DNA of 64,000 nt, from positions 70,833 through 134,832 of the forward strand of contig CAKQDA010000003.1 of the NCBI GenBank assembly GCA_934218695.1, in the 5' to 3' direction. The translations under genes and the position numbers were made by a program. Positions 19,494 to 28,400 of this stretch are shown here, one piece after another (position 1 is the stretch's first letter; the number at the start of each line of letters is the position of its first letter). The notes beneath the pieces were generated by a model. The model made no database searches. It was not told the origin of the DNA and was given only the letters and a program-made list of their open reading frames with translations. Source of the DNA: an uncultured Succinivibrio sp. GTDB lineage: Bacteria; Pseudomonadota; Gammaproteobacteria; Enterobacterales; Succinivibrionaceae.

Positions 19494-19521
19494 TACTGCT
19501 ATCAGTAGTTCTAGTAGCAGA
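19494..19521 (-). promoter_or_regulatory. competing hairpins in the ilvE leader, possible attenuator
   Basis: On the minus strand two mutually exclusive stems can form: CTGCTA with TAGCAG, or CTACTG with CAGTAG. The second is followed by CCCCTTTTATTTTATTT, like an intrinsic terminator. A short in-frame ORF beginning near 19551 runs through it to a TAG just upstream of the ilvE ribosome site. Its codons are not strongly enriched for Ile, Val or Leu, so translational attenuation of the E. coli type is uncertain. Confidence 0.35.
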
Positions 19522-19744
19522 TTTTATCATTTTCATGATTGCGTTATTCCATTGCATCACTATTATGAACAACTATTTTTTTGATCTAGCCAAATCAAAT
19601 TCTGCTCTAGTTTATGTTTTAGATTATATATCAAAAAACGGAACATAGTTAATATTATGTTCTATTTTTTGCAAAAATAACTATTTGTATAATTTCTTGT
19701 TACAATAAGCACAATTTTATCGGTTTGTGAGGCAACAAAACTCA

Positions 19745-20662
19745 ATGATTTCCTTTTTACCTAGTCCAATTTTATTATTTATAAATTGCATTCTGATTTC
19801 GCTTAATGTAGTTGTTATTGCAACTCCAATGATGGTTTTAGGTGTTTTTAAATTCTTACTACCTTTCCGTTTTGTTGCAATTATCATAGATAAGTGCAAC
19901 TACTACCTTTACAAAATTTGGGTTTTTGATAACAGAGTCATTATCAGACTGACCAATAACATCAAATGGCACATTACAGGGGATAAGCTTCCAACAACAC
20001 AAAAGTCTTGTATCATCATAAGCAATCACATCAGTTGGTTAGATATTCTTTTTATTGGTTGTGTATACAAAGGAAATGTGCCAACCACAAAGTTTTTCAT
20101 GAAACATTCTTTAATTTACATTCCCTTTGCAGGTCTTGCCTGCTATGCCTTAGGTATGCCGTTCCTGAGACGTTATCCTAAGGAGAAACTGTTAAAGAAT
20201 CCAAAATTAAGAACAAAGGATATTGAAACCACCCGAGCAGCCTGTAAGAGACTAATCGATTTTCCTACAACATTAATCAACTTTGCTGAAGGCAGCCGCT
20301 ATACTGAAGAAAAAGCTAAGAAAGCCCGCTCTCCGTACAAGCATCTGCTGCCACCAAAAGTTGCTTCATTAGGTGTCGCTTTAAGCGAGATTGGAAATAA
20401 AGTCGATTACATTTTCAATAATACTTTTTACTATCCTGACAATCAGAAGAAAGCTTTTGTAGATATGTTAAAAGGAAGAGTAAAAAATGTTTACGTAAAT
20501 GTTGAAATTATGAAGAAAACTCCTGAACTTGAAGGCAATTATTTAGAAGACAAACAGTATAAGCATGAATTCACCATGTTTGTAAGAGAGCTGTGGGACC
20601 AAAAAGATAAGTTATTGGATAAAATGCATTCAGACTACGAACAGAGTAAATTAAAACAGTAG
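19745..20662 (+). CDS. 1-acyl-glycerol-3-phosphate-type acyltransferase, YihG-like
   Basis: Membrane-associated PlsC-family acyltransferase. From the ATG at 19745 it has 305 residues: an N-terminal hydrophobic hairpin (about 5-50), then the catalytic HX4D motif NHISWLD and the substrate motif FAEGSRYT, which match E. coli YihG/YihG-like proteins. A GTG at 19727 is also in frame, but GAGG at 19730-19733 sits upstream of the ATG and favours 19745. It is convergent with dsbA; in E. coli yihG also lies near dsbA. It is probably a phospholipid acyltransferase, but the acyl acceptor cannot be told from sequence. Confidence 0.8.
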   Translation: MISFLPSPILLFINCILISLNVVVIATPMMVLGVFKFLLPFRFVAIIIDKCNYYLYKIWVFDNRVIIRLTNNIKWHITGDKLPTTQKSCIIISNHISWLDILFIGCVYKGNVPTTKFFMKHSLIYIPFAGLACYALGMPFLRRYPKEKLLKNPKLRTKDIETTRAACKRLIDFPTTLINFAEGSRYTEEKAKKARSPYKHLLPPKVASLGVALSEIGNKVDYIFNNTFYYPDNQKKAFVDMLKGRVKNVYVNVEIMKKTPELEGNYLEDKQYKHEFTMFVRELWDQKDKLLDKMHSDYEQSKLKQ

Positions 20663-20683
20663 AAACATAATGCTGTTGATTAG

Positions 20684-20722
20684 CACAGGATCCTGATTTA
20701 AAAGCAGGATCCGTGTTTTTTT
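20684..20722 (+). terminator. intrinsic terminator after the YihG-like gene
   Basis: The arms GGATCCTG and CAGGATCC, extended by CAC/GTG around a bulge, are followed by a run of seven T. The element faces the 3' end of dsbA. Confidence 0.85.
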
Positions 20723-20731
20723 AACTAATTA

Positions 20732-21349
20732 TCAAGGAAGGGTTAAAAGATAAGATACTAAAGACTCATAATCCTCAATAGATTCAAGATTATCGCTTTT
20801 AACAAGATACTTACCATTAACAACTATTTCAGGGACCGCATCTATTTTCATATCTTGAGTATGTTTATCATATTCAGATACTTTTGCCTGAGTTACAAAA
20901 GATTTATAGAGCTGTTCATATTTCTCTGCAGGAACACCTAAGCTTTCAAACAGTCCGACAAAATAATCATGATCCTCAGGAATTTCCTGTTTTACATGGA
21001 TCCTATTGAAAAGTTCCTCTTTTACTTCATCTTCTATTTCCAGGTTTATAGCTACAGCGTAAGCCTTCTGTGATTCAACTCCTATATCTCCACCGAGTAA
21101 ACCTACAGGATTAACAATAAACTTTACCCTGTCTTTGAAAAAATCTGCCATCTTTGAAAAGGGTTTTTCCATAGCAAAACAGTGAGAGCAAAAGAAAGAA
21201 AAGAACTCTCTTATTTCAGGTTCAACAGTTTTATTTGCTGCTCTGATTTCGTAATCCTGCCCTTCTTTATAATCGCGTGCCTGAGCACCTGAAATAAAAA
21301 AAATTGACAATATAGACAAGGCAACTACTTTACCAAGAAATTTAAACAT
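20732..21349 (-). CDS. dsbA: periplasmic thiol:disulfide oxidoreductase DsbA
   Basis: Introduces disulfides into exported proteins. The 205 residues include a signal peptide (MFKFLGKVVALSILSIFFI, cleaved near GAQA), a thioredoxin fold with an inserted helical domain, and the cis-Pro loop AVPEIVVNGKYLV. The active site reads FFCSHC, with Cys54 and Cys57. E. coli DsbA has CPHC; the inner dipeptide controls the redox potential, so Ser in place of Pro is notable. dsbB is not in the window. Its exported clients may include PhoA (32483-33907), which contains four cysteines. Confidence 0.92.
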   Translation of the reverse strand: MFKFLGKVVALSILSIFFISGAQARDYKEGQDYEIRAANKTVEPEIREFFSFFCSHCFAMEKPFSKMADFFKDRVKFIVNPVGLLGGDIGVESQKAYAVAINLEIEDEVKEELFNRIHVKQEIPEDHDYFVGLFESLGVPAEKYEQLYKSFVTQAKVSEYDKHTQDMKIDAVPEIVVNGKYLVKSDNLESIEDYESLVSYLLTLP

Positions 21350-21475
21350 ACGATTTTCTATCCTATTTTATACAAATGATTACTGAGCAAAATTATTCAT
21401 CGCACTTAATAATTTGTCAATTAAAGCCAAACACTATCAGCACAAAACACATTCTTTCCTGTAAGTTAGAAAACA

Positions 21476-22522
21476 CTAATCCTTATCAGAAAAAGAAAAA
21501 TCTGATATTTTTTGCTCCCAGCATGAAACCTTATTTCTAAGTTCAAGCGCACTTCTTCTTTCTCTTTTAACACCGTGACTTAAAATCTTAAAGAAGCACA
21601 CTGTTAGAAAATTACTTTTGGCACAGATCTTACTCAGAATATAAAGAAATTTTACTTTGTTTCTGCTTATTTTAGGTTTCTTTTCATCAAACAGATCTGA
21701 TTTTGAAATGAGCTTTAATGTAGCCGTCGCCATTGCTATGTTAAGTAAACAGAATAGTCTGATCCCATATTCTCCTGAAGGGAGTTTGCATATAAAAGCT
21801 AAAGCATCATCCAGGTGCCCCTGACAAAGAGAAGTATAGTACTCGACCATTTTTCTGTATTCAGATGCAGCAACTTCAGGTAAAAAACTCACATTTCGAC
21901 TTTTATCCTCAACTCTGTCTTTTAGGATATTAGTAAGCTGAAGACCTTCGCCGAAACTTACTGACAAAATCATCAGGGAGTGTTTGTCAATTGAGTGGTT
22001 ATACTCACAGAAGAGAGCTGCAAGCAGTTCACCAACTACACCTGCAACGTAATAACAGTACTTGTCAACATCATCAACAGTTTTGATGTTCAGCCCCTGA
22101 AGCGATTTGGCCATACCATAACTGAGTATTGAAACTCCCTTGGACAGAATCATCTGAACTTTGCGGGGAAAAGAACGGGTTCTGGTAATCACCCCTTGCA
22201 TATCTTTGATAAGTTCAAATTCAGTATTTTTAGCTCCCTTTTGAACAAGATCAACAGCTTGTTTATGCAAAGACAGCAACTGCATATCATCAGAAAAATC
22301 ATTAGAACAGAATTGAGCAAAAGAAATTAACCAAGCAATTTTCTGATTTGTTTGAGCAATCGGATCATCTTCAACAGTATCCGCTATTCTGCACAGTAAA
22401 TAAGCATTGGATATGTAATCAATAAGAGATTCTGGCAACATTGGGATTGTTAAAGCAAAAGTTCTGGAAACATTTTTTAGATGTTCCTGCTGTTTTTCAA
22501 AATCAATTTGAGTCTGTTGCAT
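21476..22522 (-). CDS. squalene/phytoene synthase-family protein
   Basis: Trans-isoprenyl diphosphate synthase fold of 348 residues. Both aspartate-rich motifs are present: DTVED (48-52) and NILKDRVED (198-206), with the flanking QLTNIL typical of bacterial squalene synthases. The start MQQTQIDFEKQQEHLKNVSRTF includes the SRTFAL motif that binds the diphosphate. The reaction would be head-to-head condensation of prenyl diphosphates to squalene or phytoene. No hpn, crt or cyclase gene is nearby. It is divergent from yciA. A single C-terminal hydrophobic stretch (FLTVCFFKILSHGV) may anchor it. The product is unknown. Confidence 0.85.
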   Translation of the reverse strand: MQQTQIDFEKQQEHLKNVSRTFALTIPMLPESLIDYISNAYLLCRIADTVEDDPIAQTNQKIAWLISFAQFCSNDFSDDMQLLSLHKQAVDLVQKGAKNTEFELIKDMQGVITRTRSFPRKVQMILSKGVSILSYGMAKSLQGLNIKTVDDVDKYCYYVAGVVGELLAALFCEYNHSIDKHSLMILSVSFGEGLQLTNILKDRVEDKSRNVSFLPEVAASEYRKMVEYYTSLCQGHLDDALAFICKLPSGEYGIRLFCLLNIAMATATLKLISKSDLFDEKKPKISRNKVKFLYILSKICAKSNFLTVCFFKILSHGVKRERRSALELRNKVSCWEQKISDFSFSDKD

Positions 22523-22605
22523 TTTTTTAGTCGCTTGTTACGTTTTCTGATGATGTATACTTGAACCATTATACAATGGTAGCAAAGAATTTTATGGAAC
22601 AAAGT

Positions 22606-23118
22606 ATGAAAGAAAATACTGCAAAAAGAGTTCATCCACCTATAGGAAATCTTTTGTTAAGAACTTTGGCAATGCCTGGAGATACGAATCCTGCAGGAGA
22701 TATTTTTGGCGGATGGATTATGTCTCAGATGGATATTTCTGGAGCCATACTGGCAAGAGAAATTGCTAACGGTCGAGTTGTAACAGCTGCAGTTGAAGGA
22801 ATGTCTTTTTTAAAGCCGGTCAGTGTTGGTGATGTTGTTTGCTGTTATGGAAAATGTATTCATGTAGGCCACACATCCTTAAAAATTCATCTTGAGATCT
22901 GGGTAAAGAAACTTATTGAAAGCGAAACAAATGAGCACGCTGAACGCCATTTAGTAACAGAAGCCAACTATACATACGTTGCCGTTGATAAGAGCAAAAG
23001 GCCAAGACCACTACCAAAGACTGCCCCTATAGTCGCAGAAAAAGGTATAGACGCAGCCTCAGTTGGATTAAATCCAGATGGAACCATCAAAGAGGATGAC
23101 TTTGTTGAATCTGAATAA
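22606..23118 (+). CDS. yciA: acyl-CoA thioesterase YciA
   Basis: Hotdog-fold thioesterase that hydrolyses short and medium acyl-CoAs. The matches to E. coli YciA are extensive: LLLRTLAMPGDTNPAGDIFG, GWIMSQMDISGAILAREIA, VGDVVCCYGKC. Four in-frame starts exist (TTG 22561; ATG 22576, 22594, 22606). I chose 22606 because it gives the usual short N-terminus, and because a TATACT at 22556-22561 looks like the promoter -10 and overlaps the TTG. From there it has 170 residues. The C-terminal tail of about 20 residues exceeds E. coli YciA. Confidence 0.88.
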   Translation: MKENTAKRVHPPIGNLLLRTLAMPGDTNPAGDIFGGWIMSQMDISGAILAREIANGRVVTAAVEGMSFLKPVSVGDVVCCYGKCIHVGHTSLKIHLEIWVKKLIESETNEHAERHLVTEANYTYVAVDKSKRPRPLPKTAPIVAEKGIDAASVGLNPDGTIKEDDFVESE

Positions 23119-23126
23119 TTCCAAAG

Positions 23127-23155
23127 ACTCAATCCTAAAATTATTAGGATTGAGT
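23127..23155. terminator. hairpin between yciA and acrR
   Basis: Perfect 12-base arms ACTCAATCCTAA and TTAGGATTGAGT around a 5-base loop, ending at the acrR stop. The T tract is weak on both sides. It lies between convergent genes. Confidence 0.65.
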
Positions 23156-23796
23156 TATTTGTTCAAAGAATCTTTGGTTATATGGCTTATTGTTGCCAGT
23201 TCCAAGTCTACATAGAATGAAAAGTTCTTTTTAATTTCATCAGCGAGGTTCATTCTTGTCTGGTGCATGTATCCAATAAAAAAGATACCTAAATGCTCAA
23301 CAGCCGCCATAATATCAAGATCTATAGGAAGTTGCCTTTTTGCAATTGCATTCTTTAAAATCATCGCAAAACACTCATGCCTCTGAGTATTCTTTTTTAA
23401 AAATTTATCTCTTAAAGACTGATTTCCTGAAGAGCCGTTCATTATTGCGATCATCATCGACATAAACGGAGAGTTCATAAACTTTATGTTTTGATCTTCA
23501 ACTATTCCCTCCAGCCAAGACTTGAATTTACCTAAAGGATTAGGCTCATTAACATCACAAGCATCATTTAATAAATTCAAAGAAAACTGATCCTGCTCCA
23601 ACGAATCAACTAAGCACAGCAGTAACTCTTCTTTATTCTCAAAATGCCAATAAATGGCGCCTCTGGTTACACCCGCGTATTTTGCGATATCAGATAAGCT
23701 TGTTCTTTCAAAACCTCGTCTTGTAAACAACCTTTGAGCACTGGCCAGAATATTCTTTTTTGTTTCCTGAGAGTCTTCATGAGTTCTTCTTGGCAT
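23155..23796 (-). CDS. acrR: TetR-family repressor, AcrR-like
   Basis: DNA-binding repressor divergent from acrAB. The N-terminal HTH reads TSLSDIAKYAGVTRGAIYWH, and the AcrR/TtgR pattern extends over RLFTRRGFERTSLSDIA and HFENKEELL. The C-terminal ligand-binding domain is all helical. The ATG at 23796 (MPRRTHEDSQ) is preferred over a GTG at 23811 because GAAGG precedes it at proper distance, giving 213 residues. Two copies of a 13-base element in the shared intergenic region resemble half of the E. coli AcrR operator. Confidence 0.9.
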   Translation of the reverse strand: MPRRTHEDSQETKKNILASAQRLFTRRGFERTSLSDIAKYAGVTRGAIYWHFENKEELLLCLVDSLEQDQFSLNLLNDACDVNEPNPLGKFKSWLEGIVEDQNIKFMNSPFMSMMIAIMNGSSGNQSLRDKFLKKNTQRHECFAMILKNAIAKRQLPIDLDIMAAVEHLGIFFIGYMHQTRMNLADEIKKNFSFYVDLELATISHITKDSLNK

Positions 23797-23816
23797 AGCA
23801 GCAACCTTCACTGTTT

Positions 23817-23836
23817 AACATACATACAAGAATGTT
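23817..23836. promoter_or_regulatory. AcrR-like operator, copy 1
   Basis: AACATACATACAA followed by GAATGTT forms a loose dyad (outer AACAT/ATGTT). It resembles the TACATACATT...AATGTATGTA operator of E. coli acrAB. It lies 21 nt upstream of the acrR start. Confidence 0.5.
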
Positions 23837-24006
23837 AATACAAAAATGTGAAATACAAAACAAAATCAAATAAAAAAATTATTATTATGCAATTTTTGAT
23901 GAAAAAAACAGATGTTTGCAGATAAAAGTGCTGTTTTTACATCTGATATTTTTGGTAATATTAGGGCGTATCTACTTAATTAAGATAACTGTTAACAATT
24001 ATTCCA

Positions 24007-24019
24007 AACATACATACAA
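24007..24019. promoter_or_regulatory. AcrR-like operator half-site, copy 2
   Basis: Exact copy of AACATACATACAA, 190 bases from copy 1 and 11 bases upstream of the likely acrA -35. Confidence 0.5.
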
Positions 24020-24030
24020 ATATCTAAAAA

Positions 24031-24060
24031 TTGACCATTACACAACACTTTTATTTATAA
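24031..24060 (+). promoter_or_regulatory. acrAB promoter
   Basis: TTGACC and TTATAA are 18 bases apart. It sits 11 bases after the second AcrR-like element. Confidence 0.5.
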
Positions 24061-24257
24061 GATAATGTAGAGTTGCTCACATTCAGTCAGATTGTAAAAG
24101 ACTGCTGATACATTCTGAAATCTATTTGGTGACAAAGATAGAAAGAAAACTGGTTGTTTTCGAATAAAGATATTTGTTTTATTCAGTGTTGAGCAATTCA
24201 GATTTTAATGTAGATACAAAGATTTTAAATATTTCGATGCATCGAAGGAACCAATAA

Positions 24258-25415
24258 ATGTCATTGTTTAAATCTAACAAATATATTCTTTCAACAGTTG
24301 CAGTTGCATCCGTTTTACTGCTATCAGCCTGCGATGAGCAGCCTCAGCAACAGCATGGAGCTATGCCCGTAGATGTTTTTACTGTTAAAACAGAAAAAAT
24401 TCCAGTAATTTCACACCTTACAGGTAGAGCAACACCAACTCGTAAAGCTGAAGTTAGACCTCAGGTATCAGGAATTTTACAAAAGAGATTGTTTACCGAA
24501 GGTTCAACTGTAAAGCAGGGACAACAGCTGTATCAGATTGATCCTTCTGTTTATGAAGCAAATGTAAAAAGTGCAGAAGCAAGTCTGGCAAGTGCAAAAG
24601 CCAACCTTCACACAACTCAGTTAAGAGCAGAAAGATATACTAGGCTGTTAGAGCAAAAAGCTGTAAGTAAACAGGATTACGATGATGCACAGGCTTCCTT
24701 CTTGAGTGCAAAGGCATCTGTAAGATCTGCTGAAGCCTCCTTAAGCAAAGCAAATATTGATCTTGCATACACTAAAGTATACGCTCCAATCTCAGGCACA
24801 ATAAATCGTTCTAATGTAACAGAAGGTGCCTTAGTATCAGCTGGACAGGCAACTGCACTGACAACTATCCAGCAGATGGATCCTATGTATGTTGATTTAG
24901 GTCAGAGCGCCGAGGATCATCTCGCATTGAAGAGAAACCTGACCGAAGGAAAACTGTTAAACGATGGCAAAGCAAAAGTTGAATTTTACTTCTCAGATGG
25001 TTCTAAGTATTCACAGGAAGGAACCATTGAGTTTGCAGAAGTCAGCGTTGATGAAACAACAGGAATGGTCAACTTAAGAGCAATTGTTCCAAATCCAGAT
25101 GGTGTTCTTTTACCAGGGATATTCTTAAGAGGTGATATTAATCAGGGTATTCTTCCAAATGCGACTGTGGTTATTGCTAATGGCGTTCAGAGGGAAGCAA
25201 ACGGAGTTACCTACGTATATATCATTGATGATAAGGGTATGGTAGCTAGACGCAACGTAAAATTAAGCTACGAGTATGAAAAGTATTTTGTTGTATCTGA
25301 CGGAATCAAAGTTGGAGATAAAGTCATTACCAGCAACATACAAAAGATCCGCGAAGGAGCTCCTGTAGTTCCTATCGATCCAAATGCCAAACAGCAGGCC
25401 CCAGCTTCTAAGTAA
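24258..25415 (+). CDS. acrA: RND efflux membrane-fusion lipoprotein AcrA
   Basis: Periplasmic adaptor of the tripartite multidrug pump. The 385 residues begin with a lipoprotein signal ending LLSAC (lipobox). Then come the beta-barrel/lipoyl half (RPQVSGILQKRLFTEGSTVKQ begins the lipoyl strand), the coiled-coil hairpin (EASLASAKANLHTTQLRAERY) and the second lipoyl half (KVYAPISGTINRSNVTEG). AAGGA lies about 9 nt before the ATG. acrB follows after 18 nt. Divergent acrR is its likely regulator. Confidence 0.95.
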   Translation: MSLFKSNKYILSTVAVASVLLLSACDEQPQQQHGAMPVDVFTVKTEKIPVISHLTGRATPTRKAEVRPQVSGILQKRLFTEGSTVKQGQQLYQIDPSVYEANVKSAEASLASAKANLHTTQLRAERYTRLLEQKAVSKQDYDDAQASFLSAKASVRSAEASLSKANIDLAYTKVYAPISGTINRSNVTEGALVSAGQATALTTIQQMDPMYVDLGQSAEDHLALKRNLTEGKLLNDGKAKVEFYFSDGSKYSQEGTIEFAEVSVDETTGMVNLRAIVPNPDGVLLPGIFLRGDINQGILPNATVVIANGVQREANGVTYVYIIDDKGMVARRNVKLSYEYEKYFVVSDGIKVGDKVITSNIQKIREGAPVVPIDPNAKQQAPASK

Positions 25416-25433
25416 TAACGAGGAAAATAAATA

Positions 25434-28400
25434 ATGGCTCGCTTTTTTATCAATCGTCCAATTTTTGCTTGGGTGATTGCGATCTGTATTATGCTTGCGG
25501 GTTTGTTTTCTGTAAGCACATTACCTGTTTCACAATATCCTACAATTGCACCTCCATCAGTATCCATTGATGCATCATATCCTGGTGCTGATGCTGCAAC
25601 TGTTGAAAGATCTGTAACACAGATCATCGAACAGAACATGACCGGTCTGGATGGATACATGTATATGAGTTCAACTTCAGACTCATTTGGTAATGCAAGA
25701 ATTGTAATCACCTTTGAACCAGGAACAAATGCTGATATTGCACAGGTTCAGGTTCAGAATAAGATGCAGCAAACACAATCTCAGTTACCTACCACAGTTC
25801 AGCAGAATGGTGTTGATGTATCAAAGTCTACAGATGCTTTCCTTTTAGTTGCCTCTTTGGTAACAAAAGATGATAAACATACTTCTGACGACTTATCTGA
25901 CTACATTGAGTCTAACTTAAAAGAACCTTTAGCCCGTGTTAAAGGCGTAGGCTCTTTACAGGTATTCGGCGCAAAGTACGCAATGCGTGTTTGGGTTGAT
26001 CCAAAAAAACTAGCAAACTACGCGCTATCTGCAGGTGAAGTCTTAGCTGCAATACAGGCTCAAAACGCTCAGGTAACTTATGGTTCTCTTGGTGGAATGC
26101 CTGCCGTTCCTGGTCAGATGTACGCATACACAATCACAGGTCAGAAACGTCTTGAAAATGTGGAGCAGTTTCAGAATATTCTGTTAAGAGTTAACCAGGA
26201 TGGTACAAAAGTCTACTTAAAGGATATTGGTACTGTTGAATTGGGAGCAGAGTACTACAATGCTCACGCAAATTATAACGGAAGAGCTTGTTCAGGCTTA
26301 GCTGTGAGACTTTCATCTGGAGCAAACGCTCTGGATACTGCAAAGAGAGTTAAAGCAGAAATTGACAAGTTAAAGCCTTATTTCCCTGAGTGGGTTGAAA
26401 CAACCTACCCTTATGACACAACTGAATTTATTCAGGTTTCTATCAACGAAGTTTTCCACACTCTGATAGAAGCTATTATTCTAGTTGTATTCATCATGTA
26501 TCTGTTCCTGCAGAACTTTAGAGCAACACTGATACCATCTATTACAGTTCCTGTTGTTCTATTAGGTACCTTTGCAATTATGCAAGTATGTGGATTCTCT
26601 ATCAATACACTGACCATGTTCGGCTTAGTTCTGGCAATTGGTCTGCTTGTTGACGACGCTATCGTTGTTGTAGAGAACGTGGAACGTATTCTTCACGAAG
26701 AACCAAACCTGACACCAAAGCAGGCTACAATAAAATCTATGGATGAAATCACAGGTGCTCTTATCGGTATTGCTTTGGTTCTGTCCGCAGTATTCATTCC
26801 AATGGCTTTCTTTGGAGGTTCAACTGGTATTATTTACAGACAGTTCTCAATTACTATCGTTTCTGCCATGGTACTGTCTGTAGCGATTGCGATTATTCTT
26901 ACACCTGCACTTTGTGCAACCATACTTTTACCTCCAAATGCAAAAGAAGATAAGAAAAAGTCATGGTTCAGCGTTTTAAATAGCCGTTTTGACAGACTCT
27001 ATTCTCCTGTCAGAAAGCTATTAACTCTCTGGAATAGATTCTTTGCCTATATTTCAGAAAAGTATCAGGAAAAAGTAAAAGTAATCGTAAAGAGAATTGG
27101 TCGCTATCTTGTTTACTATGTTGCAATCTGTGTTGCTTTAGTATTCTGCTTTACAAGAATTCCTACAGCATTCTTGCCAAGTGAAGATCAGGGTGTGTTG
27201 ATGACCATGGTTTCACTACCTGCTGGTTCTACCCTTGAAAAAACTGACGGAGTTCTAAAACAGGTAAGACAGTACTTTGAAACAGCCGAAAAGAACGACG
27301 TCTACAGCATTATGACTGTATCTGGTTTCTCATTTGCAGGACAAGGTCAGAATGCCGGTATGGGGTTCATCAAATTAAAGGACTGGTCTGAAAGAACAAA
27401 TGCAGAACAGCATGCTGATGCAATATCCAATCGAGCATACATGCCTCTGTTAGGAGGTATCAGAGACGGTTTGGCATTTGCTTTTAACATTCCTGCAATT
27501 CCTGAACTTGGCACAGCTAACGGTTTTGATTTGTACCTTGTAGATCAGGGCTCTAATGGTCATGATGAACTCATGAAGGTACGCAATCAGTACATTTACG
27601 CAGCATCTCAGTCACCACTGTTAACACAGGTTCGCGCTAACGGTATGGATGACACTCCTCAGTTAAAGATCAAAATTGACTATGAAAAAGCAATGTCTTT
27701 AGGTCTTTCACCATCTGACATCAACAATACGTTCTCTGTTGCATGGGGTTCAGCTTACATTGACAACTTCATGGATAGGAACCGTGTTAAAAAAGTGTAC
27801 GTTCAGGGTATGGCAAAAGATCGTATGACCGAAAACGATCTGAAAAAGTGGTACGTCAAGAGTAACACTGGTAAAATGGTTCCTTTCAGTGCCTTTGTAA
27901 CCACAGAGTGGAGCTATGGTTCACCTCGACTAGAACGTTTCAACGGTCTAAGTGCTGTTGAAATTCAGGGTTCAGCAGCTCCAGGTATATCTTCAGGTCA
28001 GGCAATGAATGAGATGCAGAGAATTGCCGACGAAGTATTACCTCCTGGCTATGGCATCTCATGGTATGGTGTTTCATATCAGGAGCAGCTTGCCGGTTCT
28101 CAAGGTCCAATGCTGTATCTGGTTTCTTTGCTAGTTGTGTTCTTATCACTTGCTGCTCTGTATGAGAGCTGGTCAATTCCTTTTGCCGTAATGCTAGTTG
28201 TACCATTAGGAATTATTGGTGCTATTTTAGCAGCTATGATTACACAGTATGTTCCTGTAAAGACTGTTCTTTCAAATGACGTATACTTCCAGGTTGGTCT
28301 GTTAACCACTGTAGGTTTAGCAGCAAAGAATGCGATCCTTATTGTTGAGTTCGCAAAGGATCTATACGATAGAGGAGAAAGATTAACAGAAGCCGTTATA

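Larger units (their letters stand above)
23812..24257. promoter_or_regulatory. acrR-acrA divergent control region
   Basis: This 446-base stretch has no gene. It carries two exact copies of AACATACATACAA (23817-23829 and 24007-24019) and a plus-strand promoter-like pair downstream of the second copy. The rest is AT-rich with no further structure I can name; about 190 nt separate the promoter from acrA, a long leader. Confidence 0.6.
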
